Source: Inhella proteolytica (GTDB taxonomy: Bacteria; Pseudomonadota; Gammaproteobacteria; Burkholderiales; Burkholderiaceae_C). Taken from it: a DNA stretch of 64,000 nucleotides. Within the stretch, counting starts at the first letter, position 1. Every line of letters begins with the position of its first letter. Positions 35,662-45,710 of the stretch are shown piece by piece. A program made the position numbers and the translations under genes. The notes beneath the pieces were generated by a model. It searched no databases. It was not told where the DNA came from and saw nothing but the letters and a program-made list of their open reading frames with translations. The DNA is taken from positions 1 to 64,000 of the forward strand of contig NZ_JAEDAK010000003.1 of assembly GCF_016093275.1 (NCBI RefSeq), read 5' to 3'.

Positions 35662-37647
35662 TCAGGTCAACAGGACGTTGATGATGGCATTGCCGATGCC
35701 CATCAACGCGGCACCCGAAATGAGGCCGGCGCAGATCGGCTCCAGACCTTCAACCCACAGGCGGTGGCCGGGCGTGCCGGCGGTCTTGTGCTTGCGGCCC
35801 AGCAGCCAGAACACCAGTGCGCCCACGAACATGGCCAGCGTGCTCTCCGGCGGCAGCACCACACCCAGGCCGATGGCCACGGCCGAGAGGCCGAACTTGC
35901 CCTTGGTCTTGATGCGCAGCACCTCGATCACCAGCGCGGCCACCGCAGCAAAGCCCATCGACAGCACCGCCGAGGTCGGCAGGCCCTTCAGGCCCTTGGC
36001 GATGATCTCAGCCACGCCCTTCCACTGCAGCGCGGCGGGCATCGCGAACTGGTCGCTGACCAGGGTCGTGACGCTGCGCACGCCGTTCGCATCGGGCGGC
36101 AGGAACAGCAGGAAGAACAGCGGAACGCAGAACAGCACGCCGGCCAGGTTGCCGATCACATGGCCCACGGCCTGGTGACGCGGCTTGCCGCCCAGCATGT
36201 AGCCGGGCTTGATGTCGGACAGCAGGTTGGCGGCGTTGGAGGCGATCTCCGAGGTCATGGCCGCGGGCAGCAGGTTGGAGCCCGGGTTGCTGCGATCGAT
36301 CGCGCCCATGGTGAACTGGGTGATCTTGGCCAGCGAGCCGGTCGGCGTCCAGGAGGTCAGCGCCATCGAGTTCGTGCAGATCAGGGTCAGCACAAAGATC
36401 AGCGGCAGCGATACCAGGGCGATCCAGAACGGCACGCCGAAGAACAGATGGGTCACCCACGAGCCGAGCACCGAGAACAGCGGCACGCCGATGTAGCTGA
36501 TCCACATCGGCACCTCGATGTCCTTGAGCACGTCGCTGCCCTTGGCACCGTCCTTCTTCTTGCCCAGACTCTTGAACGCCGAGGTGAAGATTTCCGGCTT
36601 GGCCGCCAGGCTCACCATGGCACCTGTCACCATCATCGTGACGCCCCACCACAGCGACCACTGGTTGACGATCTCGGCCCGGTTCAGCGGAATTGCCTTG
36701 CCATCGGCGGCGATGCGCGGCGCAATGTCACCCAGCTGGATCATCAGCGGAGCCAGCACACCGAAGTTGATCAAGGCGCCCAGCAGGCAACTGGTGGCAA
36801 CGGCAATGCCCATCAGGCCGCCCACGCCCAGCATGGCGGCGTCCAGCGTCAGGCGCAGGCCGAGCTGGCGGATGTCGGTCCCCAGGATGGTCGGGATCCA
36901 GCCCTCGGCCTTGGCGGCCCAGCTGTAGTAGTACTGGTCCAGGCGCTCCTGGAAGTGCCAGGGCTCCTTCATGCCGGCCCACTTGTCCATGGCCAGCAGC
37001 TTGAACTGCACCAGCTTCATCCAGCCATCGCTGACGATGGCCTGGTAGAGCGCCGTCAGGCCGCCGACGACACCCAGCAGCTTGGCCTTGAACACGCCTT
37101 CGCTGCCCTCGCCGTGGTAGAGCGAATCCAGCACCACCCCGCAGGCCCGGCCTTCCGGGAACGGGGCCTGGTCTTCGTTGATGAACTTGCGCTTCATCGG
37201 GAAGGCCAGCAGCACGCCGATGGTCGAGACCACGAAGATCCACACCATCAGCTGCCACCAGTTCGGGATGACGCCGGTGACCAACATATAGGCCGCCAGG
37301 CTGGAGAACAGCGGCGACACCACATAGCCGGCCGCGGTGGCGATCGACTGGGTGCAGTTGTTTTCCAAGATGGTGTAGTCCCGCGCCATGCCGCTGGCGG
37401 CGATGGCACGGAACAGCGCAAAGGCCAGGATCACCGAAGTCAGACCGACACCGATGCCGATGCCGGTCTTGGCACCGATGTACAGACCCGTGGCGGACAG
37501 GATGCCGCCGAGCAGAAAGCCGGTCAGGCCCGAGCGCAGGGTCAGCTGCGCCATGTCGGCCTTGTAGACGTTCTCCAGCCACCAGCGGTCTTTTTGCTCG
37601 CGGCTCCAGGTCTGGACTTGCTCGTCGGTCAGGTGCAAGAGGGCCAT
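35662..37647 (-). CDS. OPT family oligopeptide transporter
   Basis: A 661-residue integral membrane protein with about 15 hydrophobic segments, matching the bacterial OPT family: LTLRSGLTGFLLGGILSATGLYIGAKTGIGIG near the start, NNCTQSIATAAGYVVSPLF, and GGKPRHQAVGHVIGNLAG late. OPT members move oligopeptides or metal chelates with protons across the inner membrane; the bacterial substrate is usually unknown. The N-terminus (MALLHLTDEQVQTWSREQKDRWW) is cytoplasmic and soluble. The gene stands alone between two tRNA genes, each side closed by a hairpin. Confidence 0.9.
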   Translation of the reverse strand: MALLHLTDEQVQTWSREQKDRWWLENVYKADMAQLTLRSGLTGFLLGGILSATGLYIGAKTGIGIGVGLTSVILAFALFRAIAASGMARDYTILENNCTQSIATAAGYVVSPLFSSLAAYMLVTGVIPNWWQLMVWIFVVSTIGVLLAFPMKRKFINEDQAPFPEGRACGVVLDSLYHGEGSEGVFKAKLLGVVGGLTALYQAIVSDGWMKLVQFKLLAMDKWAGMKEPWHFQERLDQYYYSWAAKAEGWIPTILGTDIRQLGLRLTLDAAMLGVGGLMGIAVATSCLLGALINFGVLAPLMIQLGDIAPRIAADGKAIPLNRAEIVNQWSLWWGVTMMVTGAMVSLAAKPEIFTSAFKSLGKKKDGAKGSDVLKDIEVPMWISYIGVPLFSVLGSWVTHLFFGVPFWIALVSLPLIFVLTLICTNSMALTSWTPTGSLAKITQFTMGAIDRSNPGSNLLPAAMTSEIASNAANLLSDIKPGYMLGGKPRHQAVGHVIGNLAGVLFCVPLFFLLFLPPDANGVRSVTTLVSDQFAMPAALQWKGVAEIIAKGLKGLPTSAVLSMGFAAVAALVIEVLRIKTKGKFGLSAVAIGLGVVLPPESTLAMFVGALVFWLLGRKHKTAGTPGHRLWVEGLEPICAGLISGAALMGIGNAIINVLLT

Positions 37648-37686
37648 GTTGTCCTCAGGGTTAATCCGGGGTTCGGATCGCGCATG

Positions 37687-37713
37687 CGAAAAGAGGACCT
37701 TGTGGGTCCTCTT
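37687..37713 (-). terminator. terminator after tRNA-Pro
   Basis: On the minus strand AAGAGGACC-CACAA-GGTCCTCTT is followed by TTCGC, giving TTTT at the stem end. It lies 31 bases after the 3' end of tRNA-Pro and upstream of the OPT start. Confidence 0.8.
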
Positions 37714-37743
37714 GGCATCAACGCAACGATGAATCGAAAATTT

Positions 37744-37820
<77 letters not shown>

Positions 37821-37868
37821 ACGAAGCCCGCCATTGTAGGGGGCTTCGCCACACGCACCCGTTCCAAC

Positions 37869-40800
37869 TCATTCCGGCGCTTCGTGCAGCTGGCCATCCG
37901 CGCTGATAAAGGCTCCCCGCACGCGCTGGCCGGGCTCCATGGCCCGCAGCGCGCCCAGGTAGCGGCCCATCTGCTCCAGGTACTCGGGAACCTGCAGGGG
38001 CGCCGGATGCAGCTTGTAGTCCAGCACCCACCAGCAGGGCTGCCCATCGGGTTCGCGCCGGCACACCAGCCGGTCCAGCCGGATCTCCCGGCCCTCGTCC
38101 GGCAGGGCAACTTCATTGCCTGCCCAGAGCAAGCTCTCAGCCGCCAGCCAGGGCGCCAGCGCGGCCGATCCCAACACGCCCTGGACCCATTCGGCCAACG
38201 CCTTCTGGCCACGCGCATCCAGGCCGTACATCTGGCTGCTAGAGGCCAGCCACTGGGGCAACTGGCTGCGCGGCGCGCCGGGCTGAGTGGCCCACTCCAT
38301 GACGCGGTGAAAGGCCTCGCCCAAGCTGGCGGCCCGCGGGTCATCGGCCGCGCCCGGCACCGCCTCGGCGGGCGCTTCGGGGCGTGGTTGCAGCGCGGGC
38401 AAGATCGGCAACGCCGGCGCCGCCAAGGGCCGGCTGAGCGGGGGCGCATCGGAGGCCTGCCATGGCAGTGCCAGGCCACTGCCGGTCACCAGCGCCCAGG
38501 GGCTGCTGGCAGGGCCGCTGCGGGCAGAGGGCGTCCGGCTCAGGATGAGCTGCCGGCGCGCGCGCGTCAGCGCCACGTAGAGGCCATTGAGCTCCTCACG
38601 GCGTCGCTGGGCCAGCTCTTCCTCCATGGCCGCTGCCAGCGCGGGCGGCGGGCGTGATTCGCTGGCCAAGAACGCCACCCGGCTCGGCTGCGGCTGCTCC
38701 ACCGGCCACTCGATGAGCAGGGTGGTGCTTTGCGCCCGTGCCGGTGCGGCATCGGCGTCCACCAGGATCACCGTGTCCGCTTCCAGCCCCTTGGCACCGT
38801 GGATGGTCAGCAGCTGCACGCCCTGCCCGCTGGCGCGCACCGGCACCTTGATGGGACGCTGCCTGAGGGCGCGCACGAAACCGTACAGGCTCCAGTAGCG
38901 CCCGCCATCCAGGTTCAGCGCTTGGTCCAGCAGGGCATCAATGCCCGCCCAGCGCGGCGCCAGCAATGCGGCCGGCAGGCGCGCCGCCACGCGGGCCTTG
39001 AACTGCCCCTCCGTCAGCACGCGCTGCAGGGCCTCGAAGGCCGGCAGGGCCGGCAACTCGGTGCACCAACGGGCCAGCAGCTCGCGCGCCGGCGTAAGCC
39101 CCAGGGCCTCGGCCTGCTCGGGTGGCAGCGCCAAGAGGGTGGGCAGCCAAGCCGCCCCCGCGGCGGCAACCTGCAGGCCCATCAGCGCCGCCTCGTCCAC
39201 GCCGAACAGCGCACTGCGGAGCACGCGCGCGAGCGCCAGATCATGCTGGGGCGACGCCAGCAGTTCGCACAAGGCCAGCAGGTCCTGCACCTCGGGCTGC
39301 TCGGCCAGCACCTGCTCCTCCGGGGTTTCGTGCGCGATGCCCAGCGCGCGCAGGCCTTCGGCCACGGCGGCCAGGGCGTCGCGCCGCCGCGCCAGCACCA
39401 TCAGCTGCTTCGCTTCATGGCCCTGCTGCAACAGCTGCGCCAGCACGCCCGCCACGCGCCGCCCCTCGGCACTGCGGCGCGCTTCTTCCGCTTCGGTGCG
39501 GGCGCGCTCCAGGCTGGGGCGCCAAACGTCCGGCTCTGCGTTCTCCTGGGCCGCGGCTTCGGTGACGGGCGCATCCAGCAACCAGATCGAGCCCTCAGCC
39601 GGGCTGTCGCCGCTGTGCGGGCGAAAGCCGGCGTACGCCCCCGCATCCTGAAGGCCGCCGAACACGGCATTCACCAACGCCCGCACGGCGGGGCCGTTGC
39701 GACGGGTGTGATCGCAGGCCAGCCGCTGCCCGCCCAAGCCTTGGACGACAAAGCGAGCCGCGGCCTCGAACACGCGCGGCTCGGCGCGGCGGAAGCGGTA
39801 AATGCTTTGCTTGGGGTCGCCCACCAGGAAGAGCTGCAGGCTGCGGCCACCGCCGGCACCGGCATAGGCCGAGAGCCAGGCCTGCAGCGCCTGCCACTGC
39901 AGCGGGCTGGTGTCCTGGAACTCGTCGATCAGAAGGTGGCGGACCTGCAGATCCAGCTGCTGCTGCAACCAGCCGCTGGCACCGCTGTCGGCCAGCAAGG
40001 CCGTGGCGCCGCGCTCCAGATCGCCCATGTCCACGCAGCCACGCTCGCGCTTGAGCGCCGCGAACTCCTCGGCCTGCGCGCGGGCCAGCGCCGCCAGTGC
40101 TTCGTGATCGCGGGCGGCATGCCATTGCTGGCGGTCGCGCTGCAGCTGCTCCAGCTGGGCCGTCAGCTCCGCCAGACCCGCCACCTCGCCCAGCTTGCGT
40201 GGGCTGCCCGTCTGCGTGAAGAGTGCCTGCCAGGCCCGCGCAAAGCCGGCCTGCGCCTGCGGCTGGGCCAGCGCATCCACCAGGCCCTGGGCCGCTTCCT
40301 GCGCCTTGACCTTGCCCTGCCCCAAGACGCGCGCCAGCTCCTGCAGCGCCGGCTGCAGGCGCGGCCAGGCGTGCAAGGGATCGTCGCCCCCACCGCCTGG
40401 ATAGGGCACGGAGTCACCCAGCACCGGGGTGCCAAGTTCCAACTCGACCCGCTTGTCGAGCGCCGCCTGCAACCATTCCGCCAGGCGCCTCGGGCCATGA
40501 CGGGCGGCCAGCGCCAGGTAGTGCGCCTGCAGCGCCGGGTCGCGCCGCACGCGAGCGCGCAGGCGCCGGCCGAGCGCCTGGTCGAGTTCGCTGCTGTCCT
40601 CGATGAGGCGCAGCTCGGGGGCCAGCCCGAGCGACTGCAACAGCGTCAGCGGGGCGCCGCGCAGCAGCTGCGCAAACCAGGCGTGGAAGGTGTGCACCTC
40701 CACCGGCCGGCCCCGTTCGAGCAGACGCGCCTGCAGGCCTTGCAGCGCGGGCTCCAGTGCCTGCGCCTGGGCGTCCTCCAGCCCCCGCTGCTGCAGGGCC

Positions 40801-41081
40801 CGCAGGCGCTCCTCACGGCTGCAGCGCGCAAACTGATCCAGCCACTCGTCCAGGCGCCCGCGCATCTCGGCCGCAGCTTTGCGCGTGAAGGTGATCGCCA
40901 CGATCTGCTGCGGCTCGGCGCCTTCCAGCAGGGCGCGCAGCATGCGCGACACCAGCATCCAGGTCTTGCCGGCGCCGGCGCAGGCCTCCACCACCACCGA
41001 ACCCTGGGGCGAGCAGGCGCGGGCATAGAAGCGCTCGGCGGCCACGGGCGCGCCGTCAATGCGATACCCGGCCGCGTTCAT
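37869..41081 (-). CDS. addA: AddA/RecB-like UvrD-family helicase-nuclease
   Basis: A 1070-residue protein with superfamily 1 helicase motifs in order: ACAGAGKT (Walker A, 33-40), AITFTRKAAAEM, LLIDEFQDTSPLQW, LFLVGDPKQSIYRFRRAEP, LTIHGAKGLEADTVILVD and LYVALTRAR. The C-terminal 150 residues are a PD-(D/E)XK nuclease with IRLDRLVCR, WWVLDYK and YLEQMGRYLGAL. With the next-door AddB-like protein it should unwind and trim double-strand DNA ends for RecA loading, the role of RecBCD elsewhere. Its ATG overlaps the stop of the AddB-like gene (ATGA). The name is by architecture; substrate preference is inferred. Confidence 0.88.
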   Translation of the reverse strand: MNAAGYRIDGAPVAAERFYARACSPQGSVVVEACAGAGKTWMLVSRMLRALLEGAEPQQIVAITFTRKAAAEMRGRLDEWLDQFARCSREERLRALQQRGLEDAQAQALEPALQGLQARLLERGRPVEVHTFHAWFAQLLRGAPLTLLQSLGLAPELRLIEDSSELDQALGRRLRARVRRDPALQAHYLALAARHGPRRLAEWLQAALDKRVELELGTPVLGDSVPYPGGGGDDPLHAWPRLQPALQELARVLGQGKVKAQEAAQGLVDALAQPQAQAGFARAWQALFTQTGSPRKLGEVAGLAELTAQLEQLQRDRQQWHAARDHEALAALARAQAEEFAALKRERGCVDMGDLERGATALLADSGASGWLQQQLDLQVRHLLIDEFQDTSPLQWQALQAWLSAYAGAGGGRSLQLFLVGDPKQSIYRFRRAEPRVFEAAARFVVQGLGGQRLACDHTRRNGPAVRALVNAVFGGLQDAGAYAGFRPHSGDSPAEGSIWLLDAPVTEAAAQENAEPDVWRPSLERARTEAEEARRSAEGRRVAGVLAQLLQQGHEAKQLMVLARRRDALAAVAEGLRALGIAHETPEEQVLAEQPEVQDLLALCELLASPQHDLALARVLRSALFGVDEAALMGLQVAAAGAAWLPTLLALPPEQAEALGLTPARELLARWCTELPALPAFEALQRVLTEGQFKARVAARLPAALLAPRWAGIDALLDQALNLDGGRYWSLYGFVRALRQRPIKVPVRASGQGVQLLTIHGAKGLEADTVILVDADAAPARAQSTTLLIEWPVEQPQPSRVAFLASESRPPPALAAAMEEELAQRRREELNGLYVALTRARRQLILSRTPSARSGPASSPWALVTGSGLALPWQASDAPPLSRPLAAPALPILPALQPRPEAPAEAVPGAADDPRAASLGEAFHRVMEWATQPGAPRSQLPQWLASSSQMYGLDARGQKALAEWVQGVLGSAALAPWLAAESLLWAGNEVALPDEGREIRLDRLVCRREPDGQPCWWVLDYKLHPAPLQVPEYLEQMGRYLGALRAMEPGQRVRGAFISADGQLHEAPE

Positions 41082-43732
41082 GGCGAACTCCAATCGTCGC
41101 GCCGGCACAGACCACGTGCCTCGCAATGGGCACAGGCCGCGCCCTCCCCCAGGGCCACCAGGGGTGCGCCCGCATGCAGGGCCAGCAAGTCATCGGCCAA
41201 ACCGTCACGCAGCCGGGCCGCGCTGCGCGCCACTTCGGGGTGAGGCAGCAGCGCCATCTCGCCCTGAGCATCCAGGCCGAGATAAGCCGCTTCGTCGAGC
41301 GGCTCGCCGAGATCCTGCAGCAGCGCCTGGTAGAACGGCAGCTGCGTGTCTTCCTGCGGCTCGCGCAGGCGCTCCTTGAGCCCGCTGACGGAGCCGGTCT
41401 TGTAGTCCAGCAGGCGCCGCTGGGGGCCGCTGTCGATGCGATCGGCCACACCCACCCACTCCACCGCATGGAGCGGAGCCTCGGGCCACGGCCGGCTGCT
41501 CAGGGCGCGCTCGCGGTCCTGCACCTGGGCGCCGCGTGCCAGCTCCGCACACCACCAGCGCAGATACGGCTCGCGCCAGCGCTCCAGCAGGGCCAGCAGG
41601 CTAAGCGCATCGGCATCCGACAGCCCCAGCTCCTCCAGGCTGCGCGCCACGGCGGCCTGCCAGCGCGCCGGCGCCTGCTCGGGCCCAAAGAGCTCGGCAT
41701 GCAGCAGCGCCAGCACGCGGTGCAACCAGGCGCCCCAGTCGCGGCCGTCGGGGTCCAGGTCGAGCTCCTCGGCCACCGCCAAACCCAGGCGACGCTGAGC
41801 AAAGAAGCGATAGGGGCAGACGCGCAGCGCCTCGGCCGCGGCGGCACTCAGGCGCGTGGGCAGCCAGCCGGGCGTGGCCGCCTGCGCGCGCCCGATGGGC
41901 ACGGGCGGCAGGCTCAGGCGGGCACGGTCGTCGGCTTCGTCCGGCAACGGGGGCCACAGGGCCAGCAGGCGCTGGATGGCCCAGCCCCACTCCAGTGCCG
42001 CCCCTGCTTCCGACGCCGCCCGCAGCAGCAGCACCTGCGGCGCGCGCAGCAGATGGCACACCGATTCCCATTGCTGCTGCTGGGCCGCGGCGCGGTGCGG
42101 CAGCCCCAGCTCGGCAGCTACGGCGTCCGGCAGCAGGGCGGGCGCCACCCGGCCCAGCGCCATCGCGTCTTGATCGCAGCCGGCCAGCAGCACCCGGTCG
42201 AAGGGCCGCAACAGCGCACGCGCCAGCGGCGTGATGACGAGTTGGGGCCGCTCGCTGCGCTGACCGCTGCCCACGGCATTGCGCAATCGTTCATCCACCC
42301 AGGCCAGCCACTCGCCGGCATCAACGCGCAGCTCCAGCAGGGCCTGCTCGGCCGCACTGCCGGGCCAGGGGTTGCGGGTCAGCCACAGGGCCTCACCGAG
42401 ATCGCTCAGCCCCGGCAGGCTGCCAAGACGTTCGTCCAGCTTGCAGCGTTCGCGCAGCAAGTCGCGCAAGCCCAGCAGCCACAGGCTCAGGCTGCGCGGC
42501 GCCCCGTCCAGGCGCGCGAGGCTTTCCCTTGCCAGCTGCCAGGCCACGCGGGCCGGCTCGGGCAGGCGCGCCGGTGCCAGCCCGCGCCACTGGGCACAGC
42601 CATTGCGGCGCGCCCAAGCTTCCAGGGCATCCACATCGGCCGCAGTCACAGCCGCAGGGGCCAGTGGGCCCTTCATCCAGGCCAGCAACTCGTCCATGCT
42701 GCCCCCATGGGCCGCCCGCAGCAGGTGCATCAGGGCAGCCGCTGGCGCCTGGGCGGACAGGGTGGCGCCGGTTTCATCGGCCATGCGCAGGCCATAAGGC
42801 GCCAGCAGGGCCAACACCCGCCGAACCAGCGAGCGGTCCAGCGCGATCAGCGCCGTGCACTGCCCCTGGGCAGCCCCCTCCAGGATCTGCTGCGCACAAC
42901 GTGACGCCATGTCCTGGGCATCGGGCGCGATGGCCTGCCTCACGCGCGGCTGTGCCGCGTGCAACCACGCCATCGGAGCGCCGTCCGCATTCAGCACCCA
43001 GTGGGGCGCGCCGCTGTGGCTCAGCACCGCACGCGCCAGCGGATCGGCTTGGGCGACTTCAAGCAGGATCCAGGCCTTGGCCGGGTAGTGGAACAAGGCG
43101 TCGGTGGCCGGCGCGGGAGCCGTCTGGGCCCAGGCCAGGGCCACCTGCGCCAGCAGGCTCTCCCAAGCCGGCGCGCCAGCGGCCTGCAGGGCTTGAAAGC
43201 GCTGGCTGGCCAGCCGCCACCAGGCCTCACGGTCCGGCGGCGCCTGCTCCGCTGCGCGGGCCACGAGGGCCTGCGTCAGCTCCACCAGGCGCTCGCACAT
43301 CAGGCTCAAACCCCGCGGACCGCCGGGCAAATCCTTCACCTGCAGCCCTTGCGCCAGCAGCAGCTGACGGGCCACCAGGGCATCCGTGGCAGCATCGCCA
43401 CTGGGTTGTCCGGGCGCCGGCAGGGAGCTGGGGCCCAGGGCAGAAGCCAGGCTGCGTGTGGTTTCGATGCGCGGCGCCCAGCCCGCGCCAAAGGCCTTGC
43501 GGGCCAGGGGCAGTTGCTGAACAAAGGGCAGCAACAGCACGGCGTCGCGCGGCGCAATCTCCGCTTCCTGCAGACGCCCCCGAACCCATTGCGCCAGCTG
43601 GCGCCAAAACGTTTCCACTCCGGCCGGTTCCGGCCAGGCCTGCCAGCCCTGCACCCTCTCTCCTTGCGGGCCGCTCAATGCCCCTGAATCGGCCTGCGGA
43701 TCCAGTACCTGTAGGCCTTGTGTAAGAATCAT
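41078..43732 (-). CDS. addB: AddB-like PD-(D/E)XK nuclease with iron-sulfur cysteines
   Basis: An 884-residue protein. The N-terminal two thirds is a degenerate helicase-like region without a good Walker A, as expected of AddB. The C-terminal nuclease has RIDSGPQRRLLDYKTGSV, the catalytic Asp and Lys. Four cysteines in the AddB iron-staple arrangement are seen: one in LRVCPYRFFAQRRL before the nuclease and three in ACAHCEARGLC at the C-terminus. The ATG at 43732 has GAGGGC upstream; an ATG five codons earlier is possible. It precedes and overlaps addA and diverges from trxA. Confidence 0.85.
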   Translation of the reverse strand: MILTQGLQVLDPQADSGALSGPQGERVQGWQAWPEPAGVETFWRQLAQWVRGRLQEAEIAPRDAVLLLPFVQQLPLARKAFGAGWAPRIETTRSLASALGPSSLPAPGQPSGDAATDALVARQLLLAQGLQVKDLPGGPRGLSLMCERLVELTQALVARAAEQAPPDREAWWRLASQRFQALQAAGAPAWESLLAQVALAWAQTAPAPATDALFHYPAKAWILLEVAQADPLARAVLSHSGAPHWVLNADGAPMAWLHAAQPRVRQAIAPDAQDMASRCAQQILEGAAQGQCTALIALDRSLVRRVLALLAPYGLRMADETGATLSAQAPAAALMHLLRAAHGGSMDELLAWMKGPLAPAAVTAADVDALEAWARRNGCAQWRGLAPARLPEPARVAWQLARESLARLDGAPRSLSLWLLGLRDLLRERCKLDERLGSLPGLSDLGEALWLTRNPWPGSAAEQALLELRVDAGEWLAWVDERLRNAVGSGQRSERPQLVITPLARALLRPFDRVLLAGCDQDAMALGRVAPALLPDAVAAELGLPHRAAAQQQQWESVCHLLRAPQVLLLRAASEAGAALEWGWAIQRLLALWPPLPDEADDRARLSLPPVPIGRAQAATPGWLPTRLSAAAAEALRVCPYRFFAQRRLGLAVAEELDLDPDGRDWGAWLHRVLALLHAELFGPEQAPARWQAAVARSLEELGLSDADALSLLALLERWREPYLRWWCAELARGAQVQDRERALSSRPWPEAPLHAVEWVGVADRIDSGPQRRLLDYKTGSVSGLKERLREPQEDTQLPFYQALLQDLGEPLDEAAYLGLDAQGEMALLPHPEVARSAARLRDGLADDLLALHAGAPLVALGEGAACAHCEARGLCRRDDWSSP

Positions 43733-43830
43733 TCTGCCCTCGGCCATGGGGCTCGCCCGGCTGCAGTGGCGCGGTGATTTGGCGCGGTCGATGACCGTTT
43801 TCAGCCCCTTCCAGACTAGGAACCCCCTAC

Positions 43831-44160
43831 ATGAGCAGCGACCTGATCAAACACGTCTCCGACGCTTCGTTCGAAGCCGACGTGCTCAAGTCCGGCACCC
43901 CGGTGCTGATCGATTACTGGGCCGAGTGGTGCGGCCCTTGCAAGATGATCGCCCCCATCCTGGACGAGGTCAGCAGCGCCTACGAAGGCAAGCTGCAGGT
44001 CGCGAAGATGAATGTGGACGAGAACCGTGAAGTGCCGGCCAAGTACGGCATCCGCGGCATCCCCACGCTGATGCTCTTCAAGGACGGCCAGCTGGCCGCC
44101 ACCAAGGTCGGCGCGCTGTCCAAGCAGCAGCTGACGAGCTTCCTGGACGCCCACCTATAA
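43831..44160 (+). CDS. trxA: thioredoxin 1
   Basis: A 109-residue thioredoxin with the active site WCGPC (C34, C37), DYWAEW before it and the cis-Pro loop GIPTLMLF. It is the cytoplasmic protein disulfide reductase, reduced by thioredoxin reductase. AGGAA lies upstream of the ATG. It lies 174 bases before rho, a widespread trxA-rho arrangement. Confidence 0.97.
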   Translation: MSSDLIKHVSDASFEADVLKSGTPVLIDYWAEWCGPCKMIAPILDEVSSAYEGKLQVAKMNVDENREVPAKYGIRGIPTLMLFKDGQLAATKVGALSKQQLTSFLDAHL

Positions 44161-44170
44161 TTTGCGTCCA

Positions 44171-44196
44171 CGGGCACCGCAGCAACGCGGTGCCCG
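44171..44196 (+). other. stem-loop after trxA without T-tract
   Basis: CGGGCACCGC and GCGGTGCCCG form a perfect 10-base stem with a 6-base loop, starting 10 bases after the trxA stop. It is followed by GCCCCC, so it is more likely an mRNA 3' stabiliser or part of a Rho-dependent terminator than an intrinsic terminator. Confidence 0.6.
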
Positions 44197-44234
44197 GCCC
44201 CCTGCAGCCCCCCGGCATTCGAGGCGCGGCGCAG

Positions 44235-44275
44235 GTTTCTCCCCCAAGTTCCCTCCGACCTTCCGTTGTTCCGCC
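44235..44275 (+). promoter_or_regulatory. C-rich, G-poor tract in the rho leader (candidate rut site)
   Basis: In these 41 bases I count 19 C and 6 G, against nearly equal C and G in the genes around. Such C-rich, unstructured stretches are where Rho loads. Lying between trxA and rho, it could end trxA transcripts and let Rho repress its own gene, as described for the E. coli rho leader. Confidence 0.45.
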
Positions 44276-44334
44276 GCAGGCCCCAGGCTTGCCCCGGCTC
44301 TGCGTGAGCAAGCCGCCAGGACCGATAGGACCCT

Positions 44335-45600
44335 ATGCATCTCTCCGAACTCAAGGACCTGCACGTCTCCGCCCTCATCAAGATGGGCGAGGCGCTGGAG
44401 ATCGAAAACGTCACGCGTATGCGCAAGCAGGAGCTGATGTTCGCGATCATGAAGAAGCGCGCCAAGGCGGGCGAGCAGGTCTTCGGCGACGGCGTGCTGG
44501 AAGTGCTGCCCGACGGCTTCGGCTTCCTGCGGTCGCTGGACACCAGCTTCATGGCCAGCACGGACGACATCTATCTGTCGCCCAGCCAGATCCGCCGCTT
44601 CAACCTGCACACCGGTGACATGGTCGAGGGCGAGGTGCGGGTGCCGAAGGACGGCGAGCGCTACTTCGCGCTGGTCAAGGTGGACCGCATCAACGGCCTG
44701 CCGCCCGAGGACAGCAAGAACAAGATCATGTTCGAGAACCTGACGCCACTGTTCCCCAAGGAACAGTTCAGGCTCGAGCGCGAGGGCATCAAAGGCGAGG
44801 AAAACGTCGCCAGCCGCATCATTGACTTGGTCGCCCCCATCGGCAAAGGCCAGCGCGCCCTGCTGGTGGCCCAGCCCAAGACCGGCAAAACGATGCTGAT
44901 GCAGCATCTGGCCCATTCCATCGTGGCCAACCACCCCGAGGTGCACCTGATCGTGCTGCTGGTGGACGAGCGCCCCGAGGAAGTGACCGAGATGGTGCGC
45001 ACCGTGCGCGGTGAAGTCATCAGCTCGACCTTCGACGAACCGGCCGCCCGCCACGTGCAGGTCGCCGAAATGGTGATCGAACGCGCCAAACGCCTGGTCG
45101 AACTGAAGAAGGACGTGGTGATCCTGCTCGACTCGATCACCCGTCTGGCCCGCGCCTACAACAACGTGCTGCCCAGCTCGGGCAAGGTGCTGACCGGTGG
45201 CGTGGACGCCAACGCCCTGCAGCGCCCCAAGCGCTTCTTCGGCGCGGCCCGCAATGTCGAGGAAGGTGGCTCGCTCACCATCATCGGCACCGCCCTGATC
45301 GACACCGGCTCCAAGATGGACGAGGTGATCTACGAGGAATTCAAGGGCACCGGCAATTGCGAGATCCATCTGGATCGCCGCATGGCCGAGAAGCGCGTCT
45401 ACCCCTCGATCCTGATCAACCGCAGCGGCACCCGCCGTGAGGAACTGCTGCTCAAGCCTGAGATCCTGCAAAAGACCTGGATCCTGCGAAAGCTCCTCTA
45501 CCCGATGGACGAGATCGAGGCGATGGAGTTCCTGCTTGAAAAGATGAAGGCGACGAAGAACAACCACGACTTCTTCGACCTGATGCGGCGAGGGGGCTGA
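44335..45600 (+). CDS. rho: transcription termination factor Rho
   Basis: A 421-residue Rho. The N-terminal domain [33 protein letters not shown] and the RNA-binding cold-shock-like fold with DGFGFLRS are present. The ATPase core has Walker [10 protein letters not shown] (178-186), [18 protein letters not shown] and [13 protein letters not shown]. It forms the hexameric RNA helicase that ends transcription at C-rich sites. AGGA lies upstream of the ATG. It is single-copy and essential in most proteobacteria, and is flanked by trxA and rpmE2. Confidence 0.98.
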   Translation: MHLSELKDLHVSALIKMGEALEIENVTRMRKQELMFAIMKKRAKAGEQVFGDGVLEVLPDGFGFLRSLDTSFMASTDDIYLSPSQIRRFNLHTGDMVEGEVRVPKDGERYFALVKVDRINGLPPEDSKNKIMFENLTPLFPKEQFRLEREGIKGEENVASRIIDLVAPIGKGQRALLVAQPKTGKTMLMQHLAHSIVANHPEVHLIVLLVDERPEEVTEMVRTVRGEVISSTFDEPAARHVQVAEMVIERAKRLVELKKDVVILLDSITRLARAYNNVLPSSGKVLTGGVDANALQRPKRFFGAARNVEEGGSLTIIGTALIDTGSKMDEVIYEEFKGTGNCEIHLDRRMAEKRVYPSILINRSGTRREELLLKPEILQKTWILRKLLYPMDEIEAMEFLLEKMKATKNNHDFFDLMRRGG

Positions 45601-45611
45601 GACAGGACCGA

Positions 45612-45704
45612 GCAAAGCCCTGAGGGCTTTGCGACGCCTGTCGAAGGACACGCCGCGTCTCGCGCGGCGAGTCTGGAGAGCTGCTTGCAGTACGTCTCTC
45701 AGAC
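45612..45704 (+). other. three tandem stem-loops between rho and rpmE2
   Basis: Stem 1: GCAAAGCCC / GGGCTTTGC (45612-45632, 3-base loop). Stem 2: CGCCGCG / CGCGGCG (45651-45669, 5-base loop). Stem 3: GTCTGGAGAG / CTCTCAGAC (45671-45704, one bulged G). None is followed by a T-tract. They may end or protect the rho transcript or lie over the rpmE2 promoter. Confidence 0.55.
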
Positions 45705-45710
45705 TCCGTC

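Noticed and set aside
41082-41126. Upstream extension of the AddA-like gene
   Set aside because: It lies inside the AddB-like coding region; the ATG at 41081 overlaps that gene's stop in the usual ATGA manner.
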